A stretch of 7,249 bases of DNA from Bacteroidota bacterium (GTDB taxonomy: Bacteria; Bacteroidota; Bacteroidia; Bacteroidales; PUMT01): assembly GCA_003556985.1 (NCBI GenBank), contig PWPZ01000193.1, positions 1 to 7,249 of the forward strand, written 5' to 3'. Under the pieces are notes generated by a model that saw nothing but the letters and a program-made list of their open reading frames with translations, had not been told where the DNA came from and searched no databases. The translations under genes and the position numbers were made by a program. Numbering within the stretch: the stretch's first letter is position 1; every line of letters begins with the position of its first letter. Positions 6,422 through 7,249 of the stretch are shown here, in pieces.

Positions 6422-7249
6422 TCAGCTTTTCTTTTTGCCCGAATCCATGCGTTTTTTATCTTCCCTCGATTCACGGGTTTCCTTTATATCCTTTTTACTG
6501 AAAAGGTAGCCAAAGGGATTCAATGCCGGTACATGGCGGCAGACTACCGTGATAATTGCAAACAGCGGTATGGCAACCACCATACCCATTACCCCCCACA
6601 CTTCATTGCCAAGGACGACCGTAACTATTATAAAGAAGGGATGAACGTCCACCTGGTCACCCAGGACAATGGGCTGAAGTATATAGGTGTCGACGAACTG
6701 TGCTATGATAAATGTCACGGTGATTCCCATCACCTGCGGCAGTTCCCCGTTTGTGAGAAGGCTTACCACGACTGCAATAAAAAAGCCTATGAAATTCCCG
6801 ACTATCGGAATAATTGAAAGGGCCGCCGAAATCAGGGCAATGAACAGTGCATTTTCCAGTCCCGATATTGCCAGTCCGGCATAATACAGGCCTGCCAGGA
6901 TAACCATTAAAAACAATCTGCCTGCAAGGTATCTCCTGCTAACAACCGATGAGCTGGCAATTATTTCGGCTACTTCCGCCCTCTTGTCGTGAGAAAAGAA
7001 CCGCAGAATAAATTCCTTGAACCTTCCGCGAAAGTAAATGAACATAAATATATAAACGAACGTAAGCAAAAATTGGCCAAGGAAAGCAAAAACCGCTCCC
7101 ACTGTTGTCACGACCTGCTCCCCTACCGCTTCGGCCTCCTCCTGCTCTTCCTCTTCCTTCTCTTCCTGCTCATCCTGCTCATCCTGCTCTTCCTGTCCAT
7201 TCACGTCATCTTCCTGCCCCTGTGCTTCCATTGCCTGGTTTCCGTTCCC
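6422..7249 (-). CDS. AI-2E/PerM-family transporter, N-terminus beyond window
   Basis: The frame stays open to the window edge: the six codons before the internal ATG at 7229-7231 read GNGNQA with no stop, so the true start lies outside. The visible 275 residues cover the C-terminal part of an AI-2E/PerM/YdiK-type membrane protein (usual length about 350-380). Numbering from the ATG at 7231: an acidic stretch (1-39), a membrane helix (about 43-67), then further helices (about 102-122, 127-160, 165-186, 198-231). The family signature VDTYILQPIVLG..VDVHP is at 180-197 and EVWGVMGMVVAIPLFAI at 210-226. A charged Lys/Glu tail follows (246-269). Members have been linked to autoinducer-2 export or Na+/H+ antiport, but the substrate cannot be told here. 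It lies 182 bp upstream of nqrM on the same strand. Confidence 0.88.
   Translation of the reverse strand, partial: GNGNQAMEAQGQEDDVNGQEEQDEQDEQEEKEEEEQEEAEAVGEQVVTTVGAVFAFLGQFLLTFVYIFMFIYFRGRFKEFILRFFSHDKRAEVAEIIASSSVVSRRYLAGRLFLMVILAGLYYAGLAISGLENALFIALISAALSIIPIVGNFIGFFIAVVVSLLTNGELPQVMGITVTFIIAQFVDTYILQPIVLGDQVDVHPFFIIVTVVLGNEVWGVMGMVVAIPLFAIITVVCRHVPALNPFGYLFSKKDIKETRESREDKKRMDSGKKKS
7160..7195 (-). repeat. Four tandem 9-bp units coding acidic Gln-Asp/Glu-Glu repeats
   Basis: On the plus strand four consecutive 9-base units read CTCTTCCTG, CTCATCCTG, CTCATCCTG, CTCTTCCTG. On the coding (minus) strand each gives CAG-GA(A/T)-GAG, that is Q(E/D)E. They lie within a wider Glu/Gln/Asp stretch of the AI-2E-family protein, in which 20 of 39 residues are acidic. 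Copy-number change would keep the reading frame. Confidence 0.9.

Noticed and set aside
6395..6817. A 140-codon plus-strand open frame near the right end
   Set aside because: It is antisense to the conserved C-terminal half of the AI-2E-family gene and its translation resembles no family I recognise.

Overview
This window carries most of a sodium-pumping NADH:quinone oxidoreductase (Na+-NQR) operon and its maturation genes, almost certainly from a member of the Bacteroidota. The protein sequences look like that phylum's Nqr subunits. None of the gene starts has a convincing Shine-Dalgarno sequence; the upstream stretches are A/T-rich instead. ApbE starts with a short lipoprotein signal. This assignment rests on sequence character and recalled family patterns, not on a database search.

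Layout, plus strand: the last 20 codons of nqrA (1-63), then nqrB (118-1284), nqrC (1296-2024), nqrD (2021-2674), nqrE (2686-3303) and nqrF (3341-4597). Spacing is tight: 54, 11, -4, 11 and 37 bp. After a 179-bp gap comes apbE (4777-5775), the FAD:protein FMN transferase that attaches FMN to NqrB and NqrC. Minus strand: a small gene (6015-6239) that looks like the NqrM/DUF539 iron-maturation factor, convergent with apbE. Upstream of it on the same strand is an AI-2E/PerM-family membrane protein that runs off the right edge (6422-7249).

How they work together: NqrF takes electrons from NADH through FAD and a 2Fe-2S ferredoxin domain. NqrD and NqrE supply four cysteines for the intramembrane iron site. 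NqrC and NqrB carry threonine-linked FMN, and NqrB passes electrons to quinone while Na+ is pumped out. ApbE installs the two FMNs, and NqrM is thought to help deliver iron to the NqrD/NqrE site. Every cofactor ligand I could check is present, so the complex should be functional.

The 239-bp convergent gap between apbE and nqrM holds two clear inverted repeats. Nothing here requires a new system. The points most worth a second look are the inverted placement of nqrM, an acidic tandem-repeat insert in the AI-2E-family protein, and a hairpin in the convergent gap that may be a dispersed repeat.
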